DNA of 20,812 bases from Nephromyces sp. MM_2019 (lineage: Eukaryota; Apicomplexa; Aconoidasida; Nephromycida): NCBI GenBank assembly GCA_015657535.1, contig JADHZB010002004.1:1-20812 (forward strand), read 5' to 3'. The stretch's first letter is position 1; each line of letters starts with the position of its first letter. The position numbers and the translations under genes were made by a program. Below are positions 9,283 to 19,196 of the stretch, piece by piece. The notes under the pieces were generated by a model, which saw only the letters and a program-made list of their open reading frames with translations, ran no database searches and was not told the origin of the DNA.

Positions 9283-11187
9283 ATGAATATGTTATTATCT
9301 GTTCTCTTCTTATTATCAGTTACCCAAATCTCTTGGGGACTGGACTCCCCATTTGACTATTGCTCCTATGAAGGTCAAGAACTAGATAAAAATAGATATA
9401 TTCCCCCTCGTATAGGAACTACAGAGATGAGCTTACACCAGGTTTTCAAGCTATTCATTTATTAGTGAAAACATAGACAAAGTTTTTGAAATAAACTAAT
9501 AATCATGATGTATAAGTATATGAAATCATTAAACACTCTCACTGTAATTAGTTAGACTAGACACTTTATAATTCAACGAATAAGATGAATCTACATTTTT
9601 AATGGAGAGACAGATTAATATATATGTGTGTATTTTCCTACAAAAAATTGATATAATCAGCCACTCGGATCAATTTTTAAATTCCTAAATGAAAAGGTTA
9701 TCAATTATCTTATTTTATCAGGTCCAATCAATAATTCGACATGGTGCTAGAACACCAGCATCTCAAAAGGCTAACAGCTGCTTTCCTAAAATGAGAAACA
9801 ATCCCATTGAATGGGATTGTTCATACTATGAAACGTTCTCGGGATCAGATAAAAATAGCCATGAAAGCTTAACATTAGATTTTGGCCAACATTTTGATGC
9901 TCAACCTGATCAGAGTGAGTTATTAGGCACTTGCAGAATGGGACAATTGACAATTGATGCTACACCACAAATCCAGGCTCTTGCAAACTCGTTTTATAAT
10001 GCATACTTCAATGAAAACCCTATATTCCAACTAGAGGATTTGATGGAGAATCCTGAGTTGTTATACCTCAGGTCAACTGATATACAACGAACAAGACACA
10101 CCAATGCTGGTGTTATTACTAAAATGATATCCAAGATGGAGGAATCACAGGGCACATCCTTTAAAGGGAAAATGACCCTTCATCTTGTTGATAATGCACA
10201 TGATGAAATGAGTGGTGGTAACACTCTCTGTGAAAATTTTGATTCAATAATGAATGATCTGACCCATACTAAAGAGTACAAGGAGCTCTTAAATAAAAAC
10301 AAAATAATCCATGATGAAATCAAAACCTTGCAAGGTAAAACTCTTAATCCATTGTGGTTTTGGACTACACTAGATTGTTATATGAGCCTTTTATGCCATG
10401 AAAAGCAAGATTACTTGCCAGAAGAATTGAAACTCAATAGTAGCTCAGATTCTCAGTCTTTTGGATATAAGCTATACGATGTATTTGAAAAAGAAAATGC
10501 TTATTTTACTCTTGCTAATGATGCAGTACTGTCAAAGTGTATCAGTAAACAGTTTGTAAAAAATTTTATAAATGGATTTGATGTTAATGAACACATTGAC
10601 AAACCCGACAATGATCCTAAAAGTTCCAAATTTGCTCTATTTGCTGCTCACGATTCTACACTCGTCTATTTCCTATCTTCTATTAAAAATTTATTCGACG
10701 AGAAATGGCCTACATATGCTTCTATGGTTGTATTTGAGATTTATAAAGACTCACACAGTGAAAGCTACTTCCGCATTATATACAATGGGTAAATAAATAT
10801 AAATAGAATTAAAACATTAATCCATTTTTTAGAACTTTATAAAAATCCATTCTCATTTTTATATGATATAAATTACTAAATCTTATCTTCAGAAATGAAA
10901 TCACGGACAAAATTGAAGGATGTCAAGATTCTTCTTACTTTATTAATGAAGGTGTCTGCCCATTTGAAATGCTTTTAAAAGCAACTAATTGGATACACGC
11001 TAATGGCAATCTTGCTAAATCTATTATACCTAAAGAAACGAATGGATCCTCTGAAATAGTTTTAGCGCTTCTTTTCATTGCTGGTTTTGTCACAGGAATC
11101 ATATCCATGATTTCAATACATTACATGAGGAGATTTAAACACAAGAGGGATTCTAAAGACTACAGCTTTATTAACGAGGTTGCATAA
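9283..11187 (+). CDS. HAP4: membrane-anchored histidine acid phosphatase, 3 exons
   Basis: Exons 9283-9441, 9722-10788 and 10893-11187 join to 506 residues. A signal peptide (about 1-20) is followed by FDYCSY. Exon 2 begins VQSIIRHGARTP; His60 is the predicted nucleophile. LRSTDIQRTRHT and AAHDST (His363-Asp364) complete the active site. Exon 3 reads NEITDKIEGC...EGVCPF, then a transmembrane helix (about 463-485), then a basic tail RRFKHKRDSK ending DYSFINEVA. YSFI (499-502) fits the YxxPhi endosomal sorting pattern. All ten family cysteines are present. Splice borders rest on the consensus and on alignment with HAP2, 3 and 5, which read through the intron-2 site. Expected to be a lumenal or surface phosphomonoesterase; substrate unknown. 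Confidence 0.9.
9442..9721 (+). other. HAP4 intron 1 (phase 0)
   Basis: 280 bp. The acceptor is TTATCAG|GTCCAA. The donor, CAG|GTTTTC, is the weakest of the eight introns; the others start GTAA, or GTATTA in HAP3. An ATG at 9689 near the 3' end is in frame with exon 2 and would give a short hydrophobic alternative start; see findings. Confidence 0.78.
10789..10892 (+). other. HAP4 intron 2 (phase 2)
   Basis: 104 bp, the shortest intron in the window. The donor is AATGG|GTAAAT and the acceptor ATCTTCAG|AAATGA. Splicing restores YNGNEITDKIEGC. Retention gives an immediate TAA after YNG. Confidence 0.83.
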
Positions 11188-12976
11188 ATTAAAAGCTTCT
11201 TGAAAAATTTTCAAAATAAAAAGAAAGAAATATTATTAGTATTTTTTCTATAATATATCTATATAAATATTGGTGAGGGAAAAGAAAAATATAATACTGA
11301 GATGAGCGTAAACTTAGATTGAATTTTATGAAATGTTTTATAAGCCAAGCAAAATTTATCATTTATATATGAAGCTTAACTAATTGAATTGAGGTTTTAT
11401 TTGTTCTAAACTATACATTATTTATTGTCTTTTATAAATTCATCTTAAAATTTTGGTGCAATTAATGTTAAATCAAACTACACATATGGAATTTTAGACA
11501 CAAAACAATATCACATACACATCCCATAAATATTTGATGCAAGTTTGAAAACAATATAATTTAATAATTTTTACTAATTTAATACATTGAATTTGCATTT
11601 ATCATCCTATATATAGTGTAAATATTTTAAATATAAACAAAAATTGGGGACAATAAAAATACTAAAAGAGTGAACTATAAATAACTATTTAAATATAGAC
11701 TTAAATTAATCAAATCCTTAGCTTTTATTGTTATTTTGAGAGTATACTTGTTTAATATATTAAATTTACTTTATTGTTATGATTATTTTATTAATTATTA
11801 TATTTTATTAAATTATTCATATTTGAAAGTGGTTTTTTTCTATTTTAGGTAAATTTTAGATTGTAATTTATAACATAAACAAGCTGTTAGATATACATCT
11901 ATCATTATTTGTATGCTAATCAATTAAAGATTTTTGGGTAAAAATAATTTAAAAAACTAAACAAGAATGGTATAGTTACTAAAATATCATAATCTTTTGA
12001 CAAAATTGTTTTACAGGAAGGCAAAAATAAAAATGGAAAAGCAACAAATTAAGGATCTTCAAATGACATACATTTATTCAAATTTTCCAAAAACAAAATT
12101 GACATAAACTATGTGTAATTTTTAACTAAATTTAGTAATTATCATATATACAATATCTTTGTCTAAGTCGTTAAAATAATACAAAATATTCAAATGTTTT
12201 GGCCCTATTCCTTATTCTAGTTTTTAATTTGTATATTGAACAGGAGAATTTTTTTTCGAAACTATACTAAATAAAAAGTTGTATACAAAAGATGTGAAGA
12301 TTTATTTCTAAAATTATACATTAAAATTAAAATATAAATAACATTTTAGAGCTTGCTTTAATAAAATCTTTTCAACCAAGAAAAAGCAGTAATGAATATC
12401 TATACACAAGTCAACTTACTAAATGATTTCACTACTAAGTGTGATGAATGAAAATCAGACTTAATTTTAATTGGTGCGTTTCCCTGCTATTGGTAGTAAG
12501 GATATATGGCGCTTAGTAGGATAGAAAATTAATTCGCTAAGTGATTGTTTATGTTATTAAAATTTATTCTCACATCATTTCTTTAAAGTTTGTGATCTTT
12601 ATATCATGACAGGGAAACTATATAAGAAGGTTCAATTTTTTTCATCTTTCTATAACTATTTCAGCTCAGCCACTGACAAAAGAATAAATTTTAAACTAAC
12701 AATTCAACTTAAAAAACGCTATTTATCTTTGTGAAGTGCTTTTTCTCCTGTTTTAAAATTTTCATTAAATGCAATTGAGCAAAAATCACAATATATAAAA
12801 TTATACAGCGAAGCTGTAAAATTAATTTCAACAAGCTTCATTAAAATATATTTTTTAGACTAAATTTCATCACCTATACAATAAATAAATTCAATTTAGA
12901 GGCAAACTTTTTTGTATCAAACTTTTTTGTATCAAACTTTTTTACTTTTAGTTTATGTAACTTCCCTACTTTCGAG
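11188..12976. other. Intergenic spacer HAP4-HAP5, no gene seen
   Basis: 1,789 bp of AT-rich sequence. It contains homopolymer and ATT-type runs (for example 11755-11825) and a slightly less AT-rich patch at about 12475-12545. No open frame of credible length, no RNA gene and no transposon terminal repeats were seen. A short direct repeat near the HAP5 start is listed separately. Confidence 0.5.
12904..12943 (+). repeat. 15-bp direct repeat upstream of HAP5
   Basis: AAACTTTTTTGTATC occurs twice in tandem, followed by a third AAACTTTTTT. It ends 33 bp before the HAP5 ATG. It could be part of the core promoter or 5' UTR, or plain slippage; nothing in the sequence decides this. Confidence 0.75.
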
Positions 12977-14860
12977 ATGTCGATCAACATACTTAGCGCA
13001 CTTTTAAGTATATCTGTATTCACAATATACTCGAATGCCTTCTCATCACCCTATGAATATTGTTTTGAAAATACTGCTACAGGAATTAGTGCAAGATCCA
13101 TACCTGCGAGGAAAGTAGCTAATAAAACTATGGATTTAAACATGACTCAAGTAAGGAATAACATTTGATATACTTAATATATTTTATGTGATATAATAGA
13201 CTATATATCTATATTTATATTCTATAACATTATTAAGAGACATCTAATGATTATATTATTAACTTACTTAATTTTCGTGAATAATATTGAAAGTTGAATT
13301 TATATGTAAATTTTCATTTTATATCAAATCTAATCTCCCTAAAGGAAGATAATTGATGCTACATGTTTATAATTTATAAAATAGTACTTTTGATATTATA
13401 ATTATATATATTTAGGCATAAAAATCAAAATCTTCCAAAATCTTCTTTTGTGCTCATCTCTAATATAGGTTCATCTGATCCTCAGACATGGAGCACGAGT
13501 ACCAGGATCAATGGCTGGTAGCACTTGCTTTGAGACAATGAAAGAAAACCCTATAGAATGGGATTGTATTTATACCGAGACCTTTCAGGGTTCTACCAAT
13601 GAACAAGGTACCCCAAGGCTTCATACTCAGAGTTTCCAAAAAGTTTTTGACACAAATGTTGACGATAATTTTTTTGGTGGCACATGCGAAAAGGGACAAT
13701 TGACTGCAGATGCTATTCCACAAATGACAAACATTGCAAATATTATTCATGAGAATTATTTCAATGAAAGCACAACTAAACTCTTTACACTTGATGATTT
13801 TTACAAAAACCCCCACAAGTTTTATTTTAGATCAACATTTTATCAAAGAACTATGCATAGTGGTGCTCTCATGTTTAGCCAGTTATTTAGCCGTATGAGT
13901 GAGACTGATGGCACTCCAGTAAAGGATGATTTCATTATGGATGTACATCTAATTGACGAAGGTAGGGATCCCATGAGAAATACAGATATTGGTTGTCCTG
14001 AATTTAATGATATTTCCTGGGAATTTATAAATTCTGAAGAAAACAAAGCAATGTTTGAGAAGAATAAAGACATCCATGACACACTTGAATCACTTTGGGG
14101 AAAAGATGTCCCAACATTTTGGTATTGGGATGCTATCGACTGTTTTTGTAGTATGGTTTGCAAAGACAAACAACAATACTTACCAGCTATTTACCAAGTA
14201 ACACACGATTCTAATGAAACAAATAGTGGTGTGGCATTATATAACGCAATTGAAGAAGAACATGCACTATATGTAAGGTGGAACAATTCTCAACTTTCAA
14301 AATGTGCAACTCAAGATTTCTACTATGACTTCAAGCAAGGTTTCAATGTCCGTAATAAAGAACAGTATGGTATAAATGACACCAGACATGACACATCCAG
14401 GAATGCAACCTTCTTGTTATACTCCGCACATGATTCAACAATGATGTATTTTGTTGGTTCAATGGATGACGTCTATGATGGAAAGTGGCCAGGATATGGA
14501 TCAACTTTTTACGTTGAAGTATACGATAACCCAGAAACCGAGAATTCATACTTCCGTGTTATTTATAATGGTAATGATCGTACAGATAAAATTAAGGGTT
14601 GTGCTGAATCTGAGGTATTTATGACAGATGGTGTATGTGAAATGTCCCATCTTATGGAGAGTATGAGTTGGGTAACAAAAACTGAATTACCAAGACCTGG
14701 TGATGACACTTACCCTAGACCTATCACTGATCCTAACGCAGTAGAAACCACTGCCGGTATAAATTGGGCGATGGTAGCTATTTGTGGTGTTGTAGGTGTC
14801 ATTGCTGGATTTATAGCTCACTTTACTTGTAGTTTTTGCAGAACAAAACGCATATATTAA
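12977..14860 (+). CDS. HAP5: membrane-anchored histidine acid phosphatase, 2 exons
   Basis: Exons 12977-13150 and 13469-14860 join to 521 residues. A signal peptide (about 1-22) precedes PYEYCF, with SARSIPAR as in the paralogs. Exon 2 opens VHLILRHGARVP, with nucleophile His65. FRSTFYQRTMHS takes the place of the usual RSTDxQRT (the Asp is Phe here, although both Arg are kept), and SAHDST holds His379-Asp380. The tail NGNDRTDKIKGC...DGVCEM has no intron. A transmembrane helix (about 490-512) ends in a short tail, CRTKRIY. An extra cysteine in DCFC makes eleven family-region cysteines, and further cysteines lie in or next to the membrane helix. Expected to be an anchored lumenal or surface acid phosphatase. 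The Asp-to-Phe change could alter activity; in human prostatic acid phosphatase the matching RSTD loop lines the active site. Confidence 0.92.
13151..13468 (+). other. HAP5 intron 1 (phase 0)
   Basis: 318 bp, AT-rich. The donor is CAA|GTAAGG and the acceptor CTAATATAG|GTTCAT. The position matches intron 1 of the paralogs. Nothing else seen inside it. Confidence 0.83.
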
Positions 14861-16686
14861 TTTTTATCGACTTTACATTCATATGTAATTGGTTTTTTTC
14901 AAAAATAGCATGAACTTGACTTAATCACTTTTTGGATAGCAAATATAGATTTATTTATATACATCAATATGAAATTTTATGTTTTCAAATTTTTCAGTTC
15001 CCTCCTTCAGATAGTTAATATATAAAAAATTTTATAAGTGCTATATATATATAATTAGATAAGCATATATCATTAATTGACCCTTATTATCTTATCGGAG
15101 GTTTATTTATAATTTTCAAATTTACAAATAAGCGATTTTTCATTTTTTAACTAAACCTACATACTTTGGCACATTTCTGAATAATAGTAGCCAATTATAT
15201 ATATATAAATAACATTGACGAGAGATTCCATTTTTTATATTTAATTTAAATGTAATACATAATAATTTACATGTTTTGTAATAAATACTTTAGGTATTCG
15301 AAACTGAATATTTGCTCTTTCATTAAAATATATAAGCAAACTGCTAAGTATATATATTCGAGAAAATATATGTTATATATATATATATATATATGTAAAA
15401 ATATATTATAAAAGATTTCACATCTGAAATATTATTGAATAATTATAGTCTAAGCTAAAGATAATTTACGATATATATTAGAATTGTTTTATTAAAATGA
15501 AATTTAAATCATTAGAAATATGTTGAATAACAATAATCTATATTATAACCAACGAATATTCTATAATATATATAAATATTGAGAATTTGTTTGAAAGTAA
15601 AGTTCGAAGAAATAATTTGTAAAAAAATGACAGTTTTTAGAGGTTTATAATATATTGTTTAAATAAAGTCTATCCTATCAATATTCAACCACACTTGAAA
15701 AATAACATATATACATATAAGGAAAAGCACCTAAAACAGCGTATATATATACTAAATAATACAATGATTATAACACAACTCACAACAATTAGGATAAATG
15801 TTATTAATCATAGCATATTAGATAGCTATAGATTAATATAACTTTATGTGTGACTGGCTATTTGCGCATGTGTTAAAATATCAAGTCCAGCTAATGTAAC
15901 TTTTTATGTTTTATGTAAACTCATATATGATAAGTGTATGTGTATATGTGTGTCTGTGTATCTAGTTAAGTATGCTAAGTTTGCGCGAGAGTGTGTACGA
16001 TTATATACGTGTATGCTACTCTTGTGTAGGTGCATGTATATTTGTATAATTATCTATTTGAGTACTAATTAGAAAAAATTGGAAATGAGTCACGCGCTTT
16101 AAGGAAACAGAGCCTACATAACTATTTTGTCACTCCCCTCAGCCCACCCCACACAATATATACGTAATAGTTATTTACTTTTAAGTATTTAAAGTTTGAT
16201 AAAAAACATGTATAAATTATACATGATATATATACACATACGTTTTTCTCCTTCAAATCGGTTTATACCATTTATATAAAGCTTTGACAAATTAGCTAAC
16301 CTCTTTTTATTTAATTATAGCTTTGTTATAATGTATATATCTTATTGATAGATATAACTTAATCATTATATATCTGTTTACATAATTCAAAACCAATTGT
16401 ATAGAACTTTCCCAAATGAATCATATAAACAGTTAAAAGGGGATCACAAACACTTTATATAATTAAATATCTATAACTATTAAAGTAATTAAACATCAAA
16501 TCAAAGAAGCATTATTTTTTAAAAAATTTTAAAATAAGTTATTTAAGAAATAACTGATTTCTTAGCTTCCTAAGTAATAAAATTAGAGATTTCTTGATAC
16601 CTCCACTCAATTTCATTTCGCACACACACCTTTATACATAAATAAATATAAAATAGTTTATATAAGAATCCATCTTAAAATATAAA
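14861..16686. other. Intergenic spacer HAP5-HAP6 with AT and TG tracts, no gene seen
   Basis: 1,826 bp of AT-rich sequence. It contains a (TA)n run at 15374-15394, several shorter TATATA runs, and a degenerate TG-rich stretch at about 15935-16050. A C-rich patch lies at 16130-16155 (CACTCCCCTCAGCCCACCCC), unusual for this composition. The last 60 bp before the HAP6 ATG include a CACACACAC tract at 16620-16629. No credible open frame or RNA gene was seen. Confidence 0.5.
15374..15394. repeat. (TA)n microsatellite
   Basis: A perfect TA run of 21 bp between HAP5 and HAP6. Confidence 0.9.
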
Positions 16687-18861
16687 ATGTTGCATACTTG
16701 TAAAGTGTACACACTATTGTGTTTATTATTACTTAACTACTACACACGAGTAGTATTTTCTTCAAATTTACAAGATTACTGTGCTTTCCCGAATGATGAT
16801 TTCAAAGAAAAAATGACTGTACCTGACCAATCTAAGATAACTACAGATTTTCATCTCAATCAGGTAAACTTAGACATAATTCACAATATTTTGAATTATA
16901 AACCTGGCTTACAAACATAAACATACAACTTCGTAGTCTAAATAATATACATATATATAATACATAATTTGAACATATAATACATAATATATATATATAT
17001 ATATATAAATTCACACACAAAACATATCTCCACACACACATAATACCCACAACACACAAAGCACTACACGCACACACACATAAAACATATATACACATAC
17101 AATAGGTACATGTAATACATCGCCATGGAACACGAGCACCTACAGATTTATCATTTCCTGTTTATTTGCTTAACATGGGTATAGCAAAAGAGGATATTAA
17201 TTTCCCATGTAATATATATGATTTATATCAAGTCAATAGCAATAATAAGAGTATAACATCTTCATCATTTGAAACTGTATATGATGCAAATCCTTATGAA
17301 AACATAGCTATAGAAGGGTGTGGTACTGGACAACTTACATATGATTCAATTGATCAATTTAAGGTTATTGGTGAAGCTATATATAATGCATATTTTGATA
17401 CAAATAAACCTTTTCATGAATATTTAAGTGATCCCAATATAAGCAGACATATATTCCATAGATCATCTGACACACTCCGCACACGTAATAGTGGTGCAAT
17501 GCTTATACACAATGCATTGAAAGGTATAGAAGATGTTACATTTACTACACACGCATCTGAATACTTAAGAGATTCAATGAGTGATCGTTATCTTGCACGC
17601 TGCCCTGATAGCAAGATTATACTAAACGCATTAAATTCACCTGAAATAGAAAGTTTAAAAAATGAACATGCACCTTTAAGGGCCAAATTATCAGCCATAA
17701 CAAACACACGATATAATGAATTTATTGATACAGGTTTCTTTGATATATTAACATCATTTACCTGTCATAATCAAACTGATCTATTGGGTCCAGAATTTAC
17801 CAAAAGCACGAACAACAATAATACAATGATTAATGGTGAAATTATTTCAAAAAGTCCAAAGGATTTCAGTAATGAACTTTTTGATGCGATTGTGAGTGAA
17901 AATTTAGCTTTATTTACATCTAATAATGGTGATTATGCAAAATGTGCAACCAATAATTTTATGTTTGATTTTATCAATGGTATTGATTCTGCAAACAATC
18001 AAATTGAATACTCAGATCAACATAATGCAAAACTCTTGGTTTACTCTACACATGATTCAATTATATATGGTTTCTTAATATCATTGGGTAATGAAGTATT
18101 TGATAATTTATGGCCACCATTTGCCTCAACCATTATACTTGAAACTTATCGGAAACATAATGTTGATTACTTTAGACTTATATATAATGGGTAAGTTGTG
18201 TGTATATGTTTTGCATATATGTGAATGTTTTGTAGATGTGTGTGGTTTTTTTGTATGTATGTGAATGTTTTGTAGATGTGTGTGTATGTTTTATATATAT
18301 GTGAATGTTTTGTAGATGTGTGTGGTTTTTTTGTATGTATGTGAATGTTTTGTAGATGTGTGTGTATGTTTTGTAGATGTGTGTGTATGTTTTGTATATA
18401 TGTGAATGTTTTGTATATATGTGAATGTTTTGTAGATGTGTGTGGTTTTTTTGTATGTATGTGAATGTTTTGTAGATGTGTGTGTATGTTTTGTAGATGT
18501 GTGTGTATGTTTTGTATATATGTGAATGTTTTGTATATATGTGAATGTTTTGTAGATGTGTGTGGTTTTTTTGTATGTATGTGAATGTTTTGTAGATGTG
18601 TGTGTATGTTTTGTAGATGTGTGTGAGTATGTATGTTTTGTATGCGTGTGTGTAGGTATGTTTTGTATGTGTGTGTGTAGGTATGTTTTGTATGTGTGTG
18701 TGTAGGTATGTTTTGTATGTGTGTGTGTATATGTTTTGTATGTATGTATATATATAATATTATATATAAGGTTGGAAATGATTTAATTTATGTCTATATA
18801 CATAGAGTAAGAAAGAAAAAATGAACGAGAGATATTACTACTTTATTATAATCGGATATAT

Positions 18862-18900
<39 letters not shown>

Positions 18901-19196
18901 TATTTGTTATTTTCAGTAAAGATTTGACTGAAAAAATATCACTGTGTAAAGGCACAAGAGATTATGAAAATTACGGGGTGTGTGAATTATCCATATTACA
19001 AAATCTTACAACCAAAAAGTATAACATCACATTTACAGACATACCTCATATATATATATTTGTTTACTATGGTTATTTCTTATTCTTCATAGGGATTATT
19101 GTTACAATAATAGCTTTGTTTGTAATTTATTTTTTTTCAATTTGTTTACGTAAAAGAAAATCTAGAACTACGTTTTCAAGCTACTCACGTTTCTAA
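16687..19196 (+). CDS. HAP6: divergent membrane-anchored histidine acid phosphatase, 3 exons
   Basis: Exons 16687-16863, 17106-18190 and 18917-19196 join to 513 residues. A signal peptide (about 1-25) precedes QDYCAF. Exon 2 begins VHVIHRHGTRAP; His66 is the predicted nucleophile. HRSSDTLRTRNSG replaces the usual RSTDxQRT, and STHDSI holds His375-Asp376. Exon 3 gives LC...GVCEL, a long hydrophobic helix (about 466-497), a basic tail RKRKSR and a C-terminal YSRF, which fits YxxPhi. It is the most divergent copy: the segment after RHGTRAP lacks the conserved N-S-C-F block, and the central DCY/DCF block reads FFD. Two of the ten family cysteines are thus missing, yet both catalytic motifs remain. 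Both introns are filled with simple repeats. Probably still an active enzyme, but with altered fold details or substrate. Confidence 0.87.
16864..17105 (+). other. HAP6 intron 1 (phase 0), CA-rich
   Basis: 242 bp. The donor is CAG|GTAAAC and the acceptor ACAATAG|GTACAT. It contains an (AT)n run at 16987-17007 and then nearly 100 bp dominated by A and C (CACACA tracts, 17010-17100) with almost no G. This is the opposite strand bias to intron 2 of the same gene. Confidence 0.83.
16987..17007 (+). repeat. (AT)n microsatellite in HAP6 intron 1
   Basis: A perfect AT run of 21 bp directly before the CA-rich half of the intron. Confidence 0.9.
18198..18750 (+). repeat. TG-rich minisatellite with 120-bp higher-order unit
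   Basis: It is built of 18-22 bp variants of a TGTGTATGTTTTGTAGATG core. Blocks 18301-18420 and 18421-18540 are identical over 120 bp, and 18541-18625 repeats the first 85 bp of the same block, about 2.7 perfect higher-order copies. A second sub-array (about 18630-18735) uses a 25-bp unit containing TATGTTTTGTATGTGTG in about four copies. The plus strand has only two C residues between 18191 and 18793. Confidence 0.93.
18866..18896 (+). repeat. (AT)n microsatellite in HAP6 intron 2
   Basis: A perfect AT run of 31 bp ending 20 bp before the intron acceptor AG, so it overlaps the region where the branch point and polypyrimidine signal would be expected. Confidence 0.9.

Larger units (their letters stand above)
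18191..18916 (+). other. HAP6 intron 2 (phase 2), minisatellite-bearing
   Basis: 726 bp, the longest intron in the window. The donor is AATGG|GTAAGT and the acceptor TTATTTTCAG|TAAAGA. Splicing restores YNGKDLTEKISLC. Most of the intron is repeat: a TG-rich minisatellite (18198-18750) and an (AT)n run near its 3' end. Retention gives a TAA directly after YNG. Confidence 0.83.

Noticed and set aside
13508..14549. Minus-strand frames opposite HAP5 exon 2
   Set aside because: They lie opposite a well-supported conserved exon and show no recognisable domain.
16856..17098. 80-codon minus-strand frame over HAP6 intron 1
   Set aside because: It is a translation of CA/AT simple repeats (Cys/Val/Tyr/Ile runs) and ends at the repeat border.
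481..19196. Alternative genetic code (all six genes end in TAA; TAG and TGA are never used as stops)
   Set aside because: Neither TAG nor TGA occurs in frame inside the conserved exons, so nothing indicates reassignment; six TAA stops fit AT-rich base composition.
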